The position numbers were made by a program, and so were the translations under genes. Below, piece after piece: positions 42,940-50,867 of a stretch of 64,000 nt of DNA. The notes beneath the pieces were generated by a model, which was given only the letters and a program-made list of their open reading frames with translations, made no database searches and was not told the DNA's origin. Every line of letters begins with the position of its first letter. Position 1 is the first letter of the stretch. The DNA comes from Anabaena sp. WA102 (GTDB taxonomy: Bacteria > Cyanobacteriota > Cyanobacteriia > Cyanobacteriales > Nostocaceae): the NCBI RefSeq assembly GCF_001277295.1, contig NZ_CP011456.1, positions 62,001-126,000 on the forward strand, written 5' to 3'.

Positions 42940-44091
42940 ATGGTTAGAAAAATTCGCCGCGCTACCAAAGCTATGAAGAAGTCACGGGGGAAGGAATTCT
43001 ATCACGAACCAGGAACTCAACCAGGAACAATCATTGTTGATGAAAATGCTGAACAACCAATTATTTTTCTCATTGACTATAATCAAACTGAACTCATTCA
43101 TAAACAAATAAGTTACCCTGAAGAATGTCTTAATTATTTGGATACAGAATCAGTTTCTTGGGTGGATGTTCAAGGTTTAGGTAGTAAAGATATTTTACAT
43201 CGTTTAGGTCAAACTTTTGATTTACATCCTCTGATTTTGGAAGATATTGTCAACATGGTAGAACGACCAAAAATTGAGGATTATGAAGATCAATTAGTAA
43301 TTATTGCCCACATGGTTGTACCTAATCATAATAATGGCAGTTTTTATAGTGAACAAGTAAGTTTAGTCTTAGGCAAATATTATGTTTTGACAGTCCAGGA
43401 AGAACCAGAACATGATTGTTTTGATGGTGTGAGAATGAGAATTAATAAGAATAAAGGTATTATCCGCAGACAAGGTAGTGATTACTTGGCTTATTCTTTA
43501 TTAGACGCAATTATTGATGGATTTTTCCCAGTTTTAGAACTGTATGGGGAAAGAATTGATGATTTAGAAGAAGAAGTAATCGTTAATCCTAGTCAACAAA
43601 CATTACAAAAAATATATCAAATTCGGCGAGAATTATTACAACTACGTCGCGCAATTTGGCCACAAAGAGATGCAATTAATTCTTTAATTAGAGATGGTAG
43701 TGAATTAATTAGTGATGATGTGAGAATATATCTGCGAGATTGTTATGATCATGCAGTCCAAGTGATGGATATAGTGGAAACTTATCGAGAATTAGTGGCT
43801 GGTTTAATGGATGTGTATTTATCGGCAATCAGTAATAAAATGAATGAAATTATGAAGTTGCTAACGGTGGTTTCTTCTATTTTTATTCCCTTAACTTTTA
43901 TTGCTGGGGTATATGGGATGAATTTCAATACTGAAAAATCGCCCCACAATATGCCAGAATTAAATTGGTATTGGGGCTACCCCCTATGTTTAGGAGCAAT
44001 GGCGTTAATTGCTACCAGTCTAATATACTTTTTCTGGCGACGGGGTTGGCTGACTAATTCTGTTAATTTCCAAAAAGATATTCATCGCTAA
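42940..44091 (+). CDS. corA: Magnesium/cobalt transporter CorA
   Basis: The 383-residue protein has the long cytoplasmic N-terminal domain and two C-terminal membrane helices, with the YGMNF signature (GMN at about 326-328) at the end of the first helix and the loop containing MPELNW. These form the pentameric Mg2+ channel of the plasma membrane. The final basic WRRGWL segment is typical. No M-box or other Mg riboswitch was recognised upstream. It is monocistronic. Confidence 0.95.
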   Translation: MVRKIRRATKAMKKSRGKEFYHEPGTQPGTIIVDENAEQPIIFLIDYNQTELIHKQISYPEECLNYLDTESVSWVDVQGLGSKDILHRLGQTFDLHPLILEDIVNMVERPKIEDYEDQLVIIAHMVVPNHNNGSFYSEQVSLVLGKYYVLTVQEEPEHDCFDGVRMRINKNKGIIRRQGSDYLAYSLLDAIIDGFFPVLELYGERIDDLEEEVIVNPSQQTLQKIYQIRRELLQLRRAIWPQRDAINSLIRDGSELISDDVRIYLRDCYDHAVQVMDIVETYRELVAGLMDVYLSAISNKMNEIMKLLTVVSSIFIPLTFIAGVYGMNFNTEKSPHNMPELNWYWGYPLCLGAMALIATSLIYFFWRRGWLTNSVNFQKDIHR

Positions 44092-44142
44092 TGTCCATAA
44101 AATAGAGACGTTTTCTTCAACATCTCTAAGTTTTAAATGTAA

Positions 44143-44259
44143 TTAAATAACGGGTGCGGCTGTAAACACAAACCACAGCAACAATGCTAAAACTAAGACA
44201 CTAATTTTTACGAGCAGATACGCATAAGCATGAGGGATGAGCAAATTTTGGGTTGTCAT
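44143..44259 (-). CDS. Small single-helix membrane protein
   Basis: A 38-codon gene, MTTQNLLIPHAYAYLLVKIS and then a hydrophobic helix to the end (LVLALLLWFVFTAAPVI). AGAGG lies 7 nt upstream of the ATG, a good ribosome site. Size and topology match small subunits of photosynthetic or NDH-1 complexes, but it does not match any I can name. It is not part of an operon; corA ends 51 bp away, convergent to it. Coding status rests on the ribosome site and the hydrophobic profile. Confidence 0.55.
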   Translation of the reverse strand: MTTQNLLIPHAYAYLLVKISVLVLALLLWFVFTAAPVI

Positions 44260-44609
44260 ATTCTACCTCTACTTACTAGCGGTTAATTAGTTATTTAACA
44301 AAAGGAGTCTTTTTTTCTCAACTCCATTTTCTTATATTTCTATTATCGCTTAAAAATGGGTGAAAAAGATGCTTCGTAAAGTTTCGTTAACAAAGGGCGC
44401 AGGCCCTGCGCCCCTACATCTTTCTTAAATTTTTGATTTACACATTTACGCTAAAATGTCAAGATATTTTTCTGGGCAAAGAAACCCATAACGTTTTATT
44501 AAGTTAAGTCAAGCAACCTTAAGACCTGTATAGATAGGTAGATCAAGAGGAATCTGAGGATGGTAAGCTAAATGGTGAAATATAAAAGTGACTTAGGACG
44601 AAGTGTTAA
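44260..44609. other. Intergenic region upstream of hemE
   Basis: About 350 bp with a GC palindrome (GGGCGCAGGCCCTGCGCCCC, 44395-44414). The spacer is divergent, so it should contain the promoters of the small membrane gene and of hemE. No clear boxes were assigned. Confidence 0.5.
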
Positions 44610-45662
44610 ATGGGTGTTTCCTTAACGGCTCCTCTCCTCCTTCGGGCTGCTCGTGGTGAAGTAGTAGATCGTCCCCCTGTATGGATGATGCGACAAGCGG
44701 GACGCTACATGAAAGCTTACCGGGATTTGCGGGAAAAATATCCTTCATTCCGCGATCGCTCAGAAATTCCCGAAGTGGCGATCGAAGTTTCCCTCCAACC
44801 CTGGAGAGCGTTTCAACCCGATGGAGTAATTTTGTTTTCCGATATTGTCACCCCCTTACCAGGAATGGGGATTGATATGGATATTGCGGAAGGAAAGGGA
44901 CCGATTATTTATTCGCCCATACGCACTAAACAACAAGTTGATCAACTGCATTCCTTAGATCCAGAAACAGCACTGCCGTTTATCAAAACGATTTTGCAAG
45001 CATTACGGCAGGAAGTGGGTAATCAATCAACGGTGTTAGGCTTTGTCGGCGCACCTTGGACTTTAGCAGCTTATGCGGTGGAAGGTAAGGGTTCTAAAAC
45101 CTATTCCATCATCAAAAACATGGCTTTCTCAGATCCGACAATTCTCCATCAGCTACTCACTAAATTAGCTGATTCTATCGCTGATTATGTCCGCTATCAA
45201 ATTGATTGTGGCGCTCAAGTAGTACAAATGTTCGATTCTTGGGCAGGACAATTAAGCCCTCAAGATTATGATACCTTTGCTCTACCTTATCAAAAAATGG
45301 TGTTTCAGAAGGTAAAAGCCACTCATCCTGACACACCATTAATTTTGTTGGTGACAGGTAGTGCCGGACTTTTGGAAAGAATGCCTGCTTCTGGTGCAGA
45401 TATCATTACCGTAGACTGGGCAGTAGATATGGCAGATGCTAGAGCTAGATTAGGTAAGCACGTCAAAGTACAGGGTAATCTTGATCCGGGTGTATTATTT
45501 GGTTCTAAGGAATTTATCCGCGATCGCGTTTTGGACACCGTTCGCAAAGCTGGTAACTGGGGACATATCCTCAATCTCGGTCATGGTGTCCTCCCCGAAA
45601 CACCAGAAGAAAACGTCGCTTTCTTCTTTGAAACTGCCAAAAATCTCAACGCTTTGGTCTAG
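44610..45662 (+). CDS. hemE: Uroporphyrinogen decarboxylase
   Basis: The 350-residue protein has the family's two signatures: PPVWMMRQAGRYMKAYR near the start (residues about 22-38), with the Arg residues binding the substrate carboxylates, and GFVGAPWTLAAYAVEGKGS (about 144-162). Conserved FSDIVTPLPGMG and LNLGHGVLPETP are also present. It converts uroporphyrinogen III to coproporphyrinogen III in haem and chlorophyll synthesis. Length is standard. A terminator-like hairpin follows 7 nt after the stop, so it is monocistronic. Confidence 0.97.
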   Translation: MGVSLTAPLLLRAARGEVVDRPPVWMMRQAGRYMKAYRDLREKYPSFRDRSEIPEVAIEVSLQPWRAFQPDGVILFSDIVTPLPGMGIDMDIAEGKGPIIYSPIRTKQQVDQLHSLDPETALPFIKTILQALRQEVGNQSTVLGFVGAPWTLAAYAVEGKGSKTYSIIKNMAFSDPTILHQLLTKLADSIADYVRYQIDCGAQVVQMFDSWAGQLSPQDYDTFALPYQKMVFQKVKATHPDTPLILLVTGSAGLLERMPASGADIITVDWAVDMADARARLGKHVKVQGNLDPGVLFGSKEFIRDRVLDTVRKAGNWGHILNLGHGVLPETPEENVAFFFETAKNLNALV

Positions 45663-45668
45663 TTTTTC

Positions 45669-45697
45669 GGGTGGGTTTTTTGCCCACCTGATTTTTA
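45669..45697 (+). terminator. Rho-independent terminator after hemE
   Basis: GGTGGG TTTTTT GCCCACC forms a 6-7-bp stem with a T loop, followed by TGATTTTTATT. It lies directly after the hemE stop codon. Confidence 0.75.
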
Positions 45698-46146
45698 TTA
45701 AACGCAGATGAGGAAATAACGAACCACAGAGGCACAGAGGACACAGAGAGAAATTTCTGTTATTTTTGAATAGGTTAACGGTAACATCCTGTACATCCTT
45801 AAATCCTGATTCTGACTAAATATTTTTCTGTAATCTTTAGATTTTACGGTCCACAAGTCTCGACGCGAGAGAACACACCAACCCACGGGGACAATGATAC
45901 CCACCGACCACTAGGTGAGGGAGGCGATCTTCTGGTGCTTTTTTTATATTATAAAAAGAAACATCACTGTGGTATAAAAAACCTTTTATCGGTTTCATCT
46001 AATACTTTTCAAACAACCTCTTAGAGAAGTCGGGGATCTTGTTTTTCATAACTAATTTAGGATCGCTATATAGTCCAGGTGATTAAAAATTGCCTAGTAC
46101 AGTGTATATTAATAATTGACAAAATAATTAAAGGAGAATTTACTCC
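45698..46146. repeat. Intergenic region with half copies of MITEs A and B
   Basis: No gene seen. A right-hand family-A end (ATACTTTTCAAACAACCTC) ends at 46020 and is followed by TTA; a family-B left end (CTAGTACAGTG) starts at 46094. The next gene begins at 46147 after AAAGGAGAATTTACTCC, a strong ribosome site. Confidence 0.6.
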
Positions 46147-46611
46147 ATGAACAAATTATTAGATGAAACCCTATCCAATGAAATTGCCAAAACTATCAAA
46201 AGTAAAGCCAAAAAACCTTTTGATAATGCCTATAAAGCAGTTTTAATCACCGAAGGGGCAAAGTATATTCAAGGCTTTTTAGTATTTGCAGGTCAGCCTT
46301 ATAAACCAGTTGAACATGGTTGGATTGAAGTTAATGATGTAATTATAGATCCGACACTTCCCCATTTACAAAAAAATCCCCAAGAACTGTATTATTTTCC
46401 CGCCCAAAGCCTGAGTGCCAAAAAGCTCAAAGCCATTATTGAAGAATCCAAAGAAGATTATCCAGAGGATGATCCTTTACCTATTTATGGTGAAGCCCCC
46501 TATGATTATTATGGTGATGTTATGTTGGGTGGTCTAGAATATTTGACAGCTTATCAAGCAGCACAGGCCAAATGTCAAGAAATCAATGGCTTAAATTTTG
46601 AAAAAAATTAG
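46147..46611 (+). CDS. Conserved protein of unknown function
   Basis: The 154-residue acidic protein starts after AAAGGAG. Residues about 32-75 (AVLITEGAKYIQGFLVFAG, then EHGWIEVNDVIIDPTLP) recall the His...Asp part of papain/transglutaminase-like folds, where HxWIE...xDPT carries catalytic His and Asp, but a nucleophilic Cys is not evident. The C-terminus is helical. No signal peptide. It is followed by an ABC exporter gene 48 bp downstream on the same strand. The function is unknown. Confidence 0.7.
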   Translation: MNKLLDETLSNEIAKTIKSKAKKPFDNAYKAVLITEGAKYIQGFLVFAGQPYKPVEHGWIEVNDVIIDPTLPHLQKNPQELYYFPAQSLSAKKLKAIIEESKEDYPEDDPLPIYGEAPYDYYGDVMLGGLEYLTAYQAAQAKCQEINGLNFEKN

Positions 46612-46658
46612 TCTCCCAGGGCAGAATTTCACATTATTTTCCTCCTAAATTGTTATTT

Positions 46659-48539
46659 ATGGGCATCTCTCCATCTCCAACTAAGTCCAATCCCGAATAC
46701 CGTCGTCGAGAAAATGACTGGCGGTTATTTTTACGCTTAGTTCCCTATGGTCGTCGTCATGGCAAACTATTAGCAGTATCCATGTTCATGCTTGTTCCTA
46801 TTGCTGTTGCTAGTGCTATCAAACCCCTATTAGTAGGACAGGCAATTTCTTTAATTCGCAAAGAACCAAGTACATATCAATTTCTGCAAAATATGCCTTT
46901 ATGGCAAGGCTTAAATATCCTGATTGGAATGTTGCTTATTGCAACTACCTTGCGCTTAGTATTAACAGGTGTCCAAGGTTATTTAGTTCAGAAACTAGGG
47001 CAAAAAATTACGGCGGCTATTCGTGAGGATTTATTTACTCATGTGACATCTTTAGCTGTGCGGTTTTTTGATCAGACACCTGTAGGTAAATTGATTACTA
47101 GACTAACGAGTGATGTCGAAAGTTTAGGAGATGTTTTTTCCACTGGGGCTGTAGGCATTGTCTCTGATTTACTATCTATGGTAGTAATTGTGGGATTGAT
47201 GTTTTCAATTCAATGGCAACTTGCTTCTTTGTTGATATTCATCCTCTTGCCAGTAACTTGGTTGATAATTTATTTTCAACAGCAGTATCGAAGGGCTAAT
47301 TATAAAACCAGGGAAGAACTTTCTACACTCAATTCTCAACTTCAAGAAAATATTGTCGGTATTAATATAGTTCAATTATTTCGCCGCGAAAAATTTAATG
47401 TTGAGTTATTTCGATCTGCTAACCAACGTTATATTAAGGAAGTAGATATTAGCATTTGGTATGATTCCGCAGTTTCTGCAACCTTAGAATGGATTGGTTT
47501 AATTGCCGTTGCTGGGGTACTATGTTTAGGTGGTTGGTTATTATTAAATCAACAAATCTCTTTTGGGATTTTATCAGCATTTATTTTATATGCCCAACAA
47601 TTTTTTGAACCATTGCGGAATTTTGCGGAAAAGTTTACGGTGATTCAATCTGGTTTTACGGCTATTGAACGGGTAGTTGATATTTTAGATGAACCTATCG
47701 AAATTAAAGATTACTCTCAGCCTCGAAGTTTAAATGTAGATTTTGAATTTGGCTATATTAATGAGATAGCTTCTAAGTTAGAATCTCAAGATTTTACACC
47801 CGTTCCGGCTTTGGGAGAAATTAAGTTTGAAAATGTTTCCTTTGCTTATAAAGATGATGATTACGTTATTAAGAATTTAGACTTTACCATTCACCCAGGG
47901 GAAAAGGTGGCTTTAGTTGGTCCAACTGGTGCCGGGAAAAGTTCGATTATTCGCCTGTTATGTCGTCTTTATGAACCAACCCAAGGGCGCATTCTGATTG
48001 ATGGTGTGGATATCCGCGAGATTCCCCAGGTGGAACTAAGACGTTATATGACGGTGATTTTACAAGAGGCGTTTTTATTCGCTGGTGATGTCAAAAGTAA
48101 TATTACTTTGGGTGACAATTACAGTTTTGCAGAAATTCAACAAGCAGCAGAAAAAACAAATGTGGCGACGTTTATTAACCAATTACCTCAAGGTTATGAT
48201 ACTCAGTTACGAGAACGAGCAACTAATCTTTCTAGTGGACAAAAACAACTTTTAGCCTTTGCGAGGGCGGCTATTCGTAATCCACAAATTTTGGTTTTAG
48301 ATGAAGCTACAGCGAGTTTAGATGTGGGAACGGAGGCTTTAGTTCAAGAAGCTTTAAATCAGTTGTTAATCCAACGAACTTCAATTATTATTGCTCACCG
48401 TCTCTCGACGATTCGGAATGTAGACCGGATTTTTGTGTTGAAACGGGGGGAATTAATTGAACAGGGAAGTCATGAAGAATTATTACAACAACAAGGATTT
48501 TATGCGACTTTGCACAATTTACAAATGTTAGGAGCTTAA
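46659..48539 (+). CDS. ABC exporter, fused membrane and ATPase domains (MsbA-like)
   Basis: The ATG at 46659 gives 626 residues; a TTG at 46650 is less likely. The N-terminal transmembrane domain has about six helices (about 40-330), then the nucleotide-binding domain with Walker A GPTGAGKSS (about 422-430), signature LSSGQKQLLAFARAA, Walker B ILVLDEATASLD and the H loop AHRLSTI. Such half-size transporters dimerise and export lipids or hydrophobic compounds. The signature has LSSGQ rather than LSGGQ, a tolerated variant in this subgroup. The cargo is unknown. Confidence 0.93.
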   Translation: MGISPSPTKSNPEYRRRENDWRLFLRLVPYGRRHGKLLAVSMFMLVPIAVASAIKPLLVGQAISLIRKEPSTYQFLQNMPLWQGLNILIGMLLIATTLRLVLTGVQGYLVQKLGQKITAAIREDLFTHVTSLAVRFFDQTPVGKLITRLTSDVESLGDVFSTGAVGIVSDLLSMVVIVGLMFSIQWQLASLLIFILLPVTWLIIYFQQQYRRANYKTREELSTLNSQLQENIVGINIVQLFRREKFNVELFRSANQRYIKEVDISIWYDSAVSATLEWIGLIAVAGVLCLGGWLLLNQQISFGILSAFILYAQQFFEPLRNFAEKFTVIQSGFTAIERVVDILDEPIEIKDYSQPRSLNVDFEFGYINEIASKLESQDFTPVPALGEIKFENVSFAYKDDDYVIKNLDFTIHPGEKVALVGPTGAGKSSIIRLLCRLYEPTQGRILIDGVDIREIPQVELRRYMTVILQEAFLFAGDVKSNITLGDNYSFAEIQQAAEKTNVATFINQLPQGYDTQLRERATNLSSGQKQLLAFARAAIRNPQILVLDEATASLDVGTEALVQEALNQLLIQRTSIIIAHRLSTIRNVDRIFVLKRGELIEQGSHEELLQQQGFYATLHNLQMLGA

Positions 48540-48683
48540 TCAAAGGTGTGCTATACTCAACACGGCTTAAATTATTTGATTCTGCGGGTAGGGGTTTAGC
48601 ATTGCTCATTAGTGTCAACTTAGGCTAGGGATACTTAGGCAATCTCAGTACAAGTAGCTTATTTGTTTGGCTAAAGAAACCCG

Positions 48684-48823
48684 CCGGGAACTTAAGTTCC
48701 CGGCTGAAAGCTCAAGTGCGTTAAAACGCACTCTGGTTAACTCAAAATCAAAAATTATCCTATTGACGCGAAGATAGTCGGTTTTAACCGACTTTAGCTT
48801 TTAGACAGGGAATTTATTCCCTG
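48684..48823. repeat. Array of four perfect or near-perfect palindromes
   Basis: CCGGGAACTTAAGTTCCCGG (48684-48703), AGTGCGTTAAAACGCACT (48715-48732), AGTCGGTTTTAACCGACT (48776-48793) and CAGGGAATTTATTCCCTG (48806-48823) lie in line in the spacer between the ABC exporter and the convergent rnhA. They could form a string of stable hairpins in RNA. The rest of 48540-48895 shows no gene. Confidence 0.8.
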
Positions 48824-48895
48824 GCTTGAAGAGACATCAATTTACGTTAAGTTGACACCAAAGAGCAAGTCCTAATTAAAAATTCCTGAATTATT

Positions 48896-49804
48896 TTAAT
48901 CTATTTCTGTTGCTATTTTGTCCCCACGTTCAAGTTCCCAGAGAATTTGATTACCTTCACGTCTTACTCGTGAAACTATCCAATTTCGCCAACGCCATTC
49001 ATCACCTCGGCTGGTAACGGCGCTGGAGTGAACACCCATTAAGTCTGCTAATTCTGAACTGGTAATTAGGTAGCCTTTTTCGGCAATTTCGTCTGCAATC
49101 CGTAAGGTTTCCACCAAGTTGCGAAGTTGTAAAACCCTGATTTCAGTGGGTTGTTCGTTGGTTGTAGTCGCAGTTGGTGTTGTAGATGGTTCCATAGTGC
49201 TTGTATCTGATGCAGACGGACTGCTTTCTAGTGTGTTTTTATTAGTTATTGTAGAGTTTATTGGATCATTAGGTACTTTTACTACGCTTATTTCCCCAAT
49301 TTTAGGTAAAGTTTCGTGAAGAAAGTCGGCTAATGACTGTTTGAGGTGGGGGATTTTGTGATTTGCGAAAGAACGGGCAATGACATCACAGCGTTCATTG
49401 CCAACATTACCAGAATGTCCGCGAACGTGTTCCCATTGTACCAGTCGGCTATTGAGTTGATCCAGAATTTCTAGGAGGTCTTGGTTTTGGACGGGATTCC
49501 CATCTGCTTTTTTCCAGCCGTTCTTTTTCCAGCCTTTTACCCATTTTGTCACACAATCAATTAGATATTTACTATCTGTGTACAGGGTAATAGGTTCAGT
49601 TTGTCGAGATGATTTGAAAAATTCCAAGGCGGCGATCGCAGCTTGCATTTCCATTTTATTATTAGTGGTGTGCTGGGATGAATCACCCATTTCGTGAACT
49701 GAACCATCACTAAAATAGACAACTGTACCCCAACCACCAGGTCCAGGATTGCCTGTGCAAGCACCATCTGTGTATATACTTTGAATCAGACGTTGAGTAG
49801 ACAT
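48896..49804 (-). CDS. rnhA: Ribonuclease HI with a C-terminal winged-helix-like extension
   Basis: The RNase H domain (about 1-150) shows the full catalytic set: Asp13 (YTDGACTGNPGPGGWG), Glu52 (NNKMEMQA), Asp77 (YTDSKYLID), His130 (VRGHSG) and Asp140 (NERCDVIA). It cleaves RNA in RNA-DNA hybrids at replication and transcription conflicts. A low-complexity linker (about 185-225, Ser/Thr-rich) leads to about 75 residues with SSELADLMGVHSSAVTSRGD, a helix-turn-helix-like segment that probably binds nucleic acid. This extension is found in cyanobacterial RNase HI. Confidence 0.93.
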   Translation of the reverse strand: MSTQRLIQSIYTDGACTGNPGPGGWGTVVYFSDGSVHEMGDSSQHTTNNKMEMQAAIAALEFFKSSRQTEPITLYTDSKYLIDCVTKWVKGWKKNGWKKADGNPVQNQDLLEILDQLNSRLVQWEHVRGHSGNVGNERCDVIARSFANHKIPHLKQSLADFLHETLPKIGEISVVKVPNDPINSTITNKNTLESSPSASDTSTMEPSTTPTATTTNEQPTEIRVLQLRNLVETLRIADEIAEKGYLITSSELADLMGVHSSAVTSRGDEWRWRNWIVSRVRREGNQILWELERGDKIATEID

Positions 49805-49891
49805 AGTGCAAGTATCAAACTGTAAATATCATCAAGAAAGTCATTACTGACGAATTTTAGTCAATAATCTTCAGACTATCATAGTTAATAA

Positions 49892-50326
49892 TCATGGTTC
49901 TATTCCTCCCATAACTGAATCATACTGGTGCATTATTTTCAGTGCATTTATATCATATATAAAACCCCACCGTTCATAAAAAGGAATCATTTCTGGTAAA
50001 CAGAAAAGAGCAATATCTTCTACTGCTTTTAATTGGGTATGATTAACGACTTCATCTAATAATTTAGCACCAAATCCCATTTTTCTATAACTAGGTTTAA
50101 CAATCACATCATAAAGAACTCCCCGATAAACAAAATCAGTCAAAACACGACAAAAAGCAATTAGTTCTTTTTCCTCATTTATTAAAGCAATAATAATATC
50201 AGATGCAGTCAACATTTTGGTAACACCTTGATATGTCCGATTTTTACTCCAAAATTCATGTTTGTATAATTCCACAAGTTCAAAGATTTGAGTTTCATTT
50301 AATTGGTTAACAACTTGGTAATTCAT
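49892..50326 (-). CDS. GNAT family N-acetyltransferase
   Basis: The 144-residue protein has the GNAT acetyl-CoA loop in VIVKPSYRKMGFGAKLLDEVV (R-x2-G-x-G near residues 83-88) and the C-terminal strand with PFYERWGF. It acetylates a small molecule or protein amine. The substrate is not predictable. It lies 87 bp upstream of rnhA on the same strand and may share its transcript. Confidence 0.88.
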   Translation of the reverse strand: MNYQVVNQLNETQIFELVELYKHEFWSKNRTYQGVTKMLTASDIIIALINEEKELIAFCRVLTDFVYRGVLYDVIVKPSYRKMGFGAKLLDEVVNHTQLKAVEDIALFCLPEMIPFYERWGFIYDINALKIMHQYDSVMGGIEP

Positions 50327-50867
50327 TTTTTAAACTTTATTGTGCATAGTTTTGATCTAATGTGGATTTTATCTCTTGTAGGGTGCGTCAGACCCAATGA
50401 TTTGGTAAAAAACAGATTTCCTCTATCTGACGCACCTTACTAAATATGTAATGTGGATTTTATGTTATGAGGTACAAGAACCCCACCCCCAACCCCCTCC
50501 CCGCAAGCGATGAGGGGGCTATGATATACTCAATATATAATAATTTTTAACCCCTCTGGTAAACCTCTCCCCGCACCTCTCCCTAACCCTCTCCTAAGAG
50601 GAGAGGGAAAAGGAATAATATTTAATACTGGAGAGACTTTGAACTTGTTCTTTGTATGATAAAAAAGTCCAGCTTCTAGCCGTTTTGAGTATAATGATAA
50701 GTTAAAATGCCCCTCTCCGTGTCGGAGAGGGGTTGGGGTGAGGTTCAATCACTCCTACGTCGTCACGCTACGCTATCGAATTTACGTTAAAAATACGTAG
50801 GGTGTGTTAGCGACAGCGTAACGCACCAAATCCTTGATAATGGTGCATTACTAATTTCATCCTATCG
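50327..50867. repeat. Repeat-dense intergenic region with MITE C and F copies
   Basis: Contains a TGCGTCAGAC...ATCTGACGCACC inverted repeat (about 50387-50438), part of a family-C arm (CCCCACCCCCAACCCCCTCC near 50481), then a family-F element at 50525-50693. A GTAGGGTGTGTTAGCGACAG repeat follows near 50798. No gene seen. Confidence 0.65.
50525..50693. mobile_element. MITE family F, copy 2
   Basis: From TATACTCAATAT to CTTCTAGCCGTTTTGAGTATA, 169 bp. The inside shares ACCCCTCTGGTAAACCTCTC and AAAAAAGTCCAGCTTCTAGC with the copy at 9765. It is longer owing to extra CCTCTCC arms. Confidence 0.7.
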
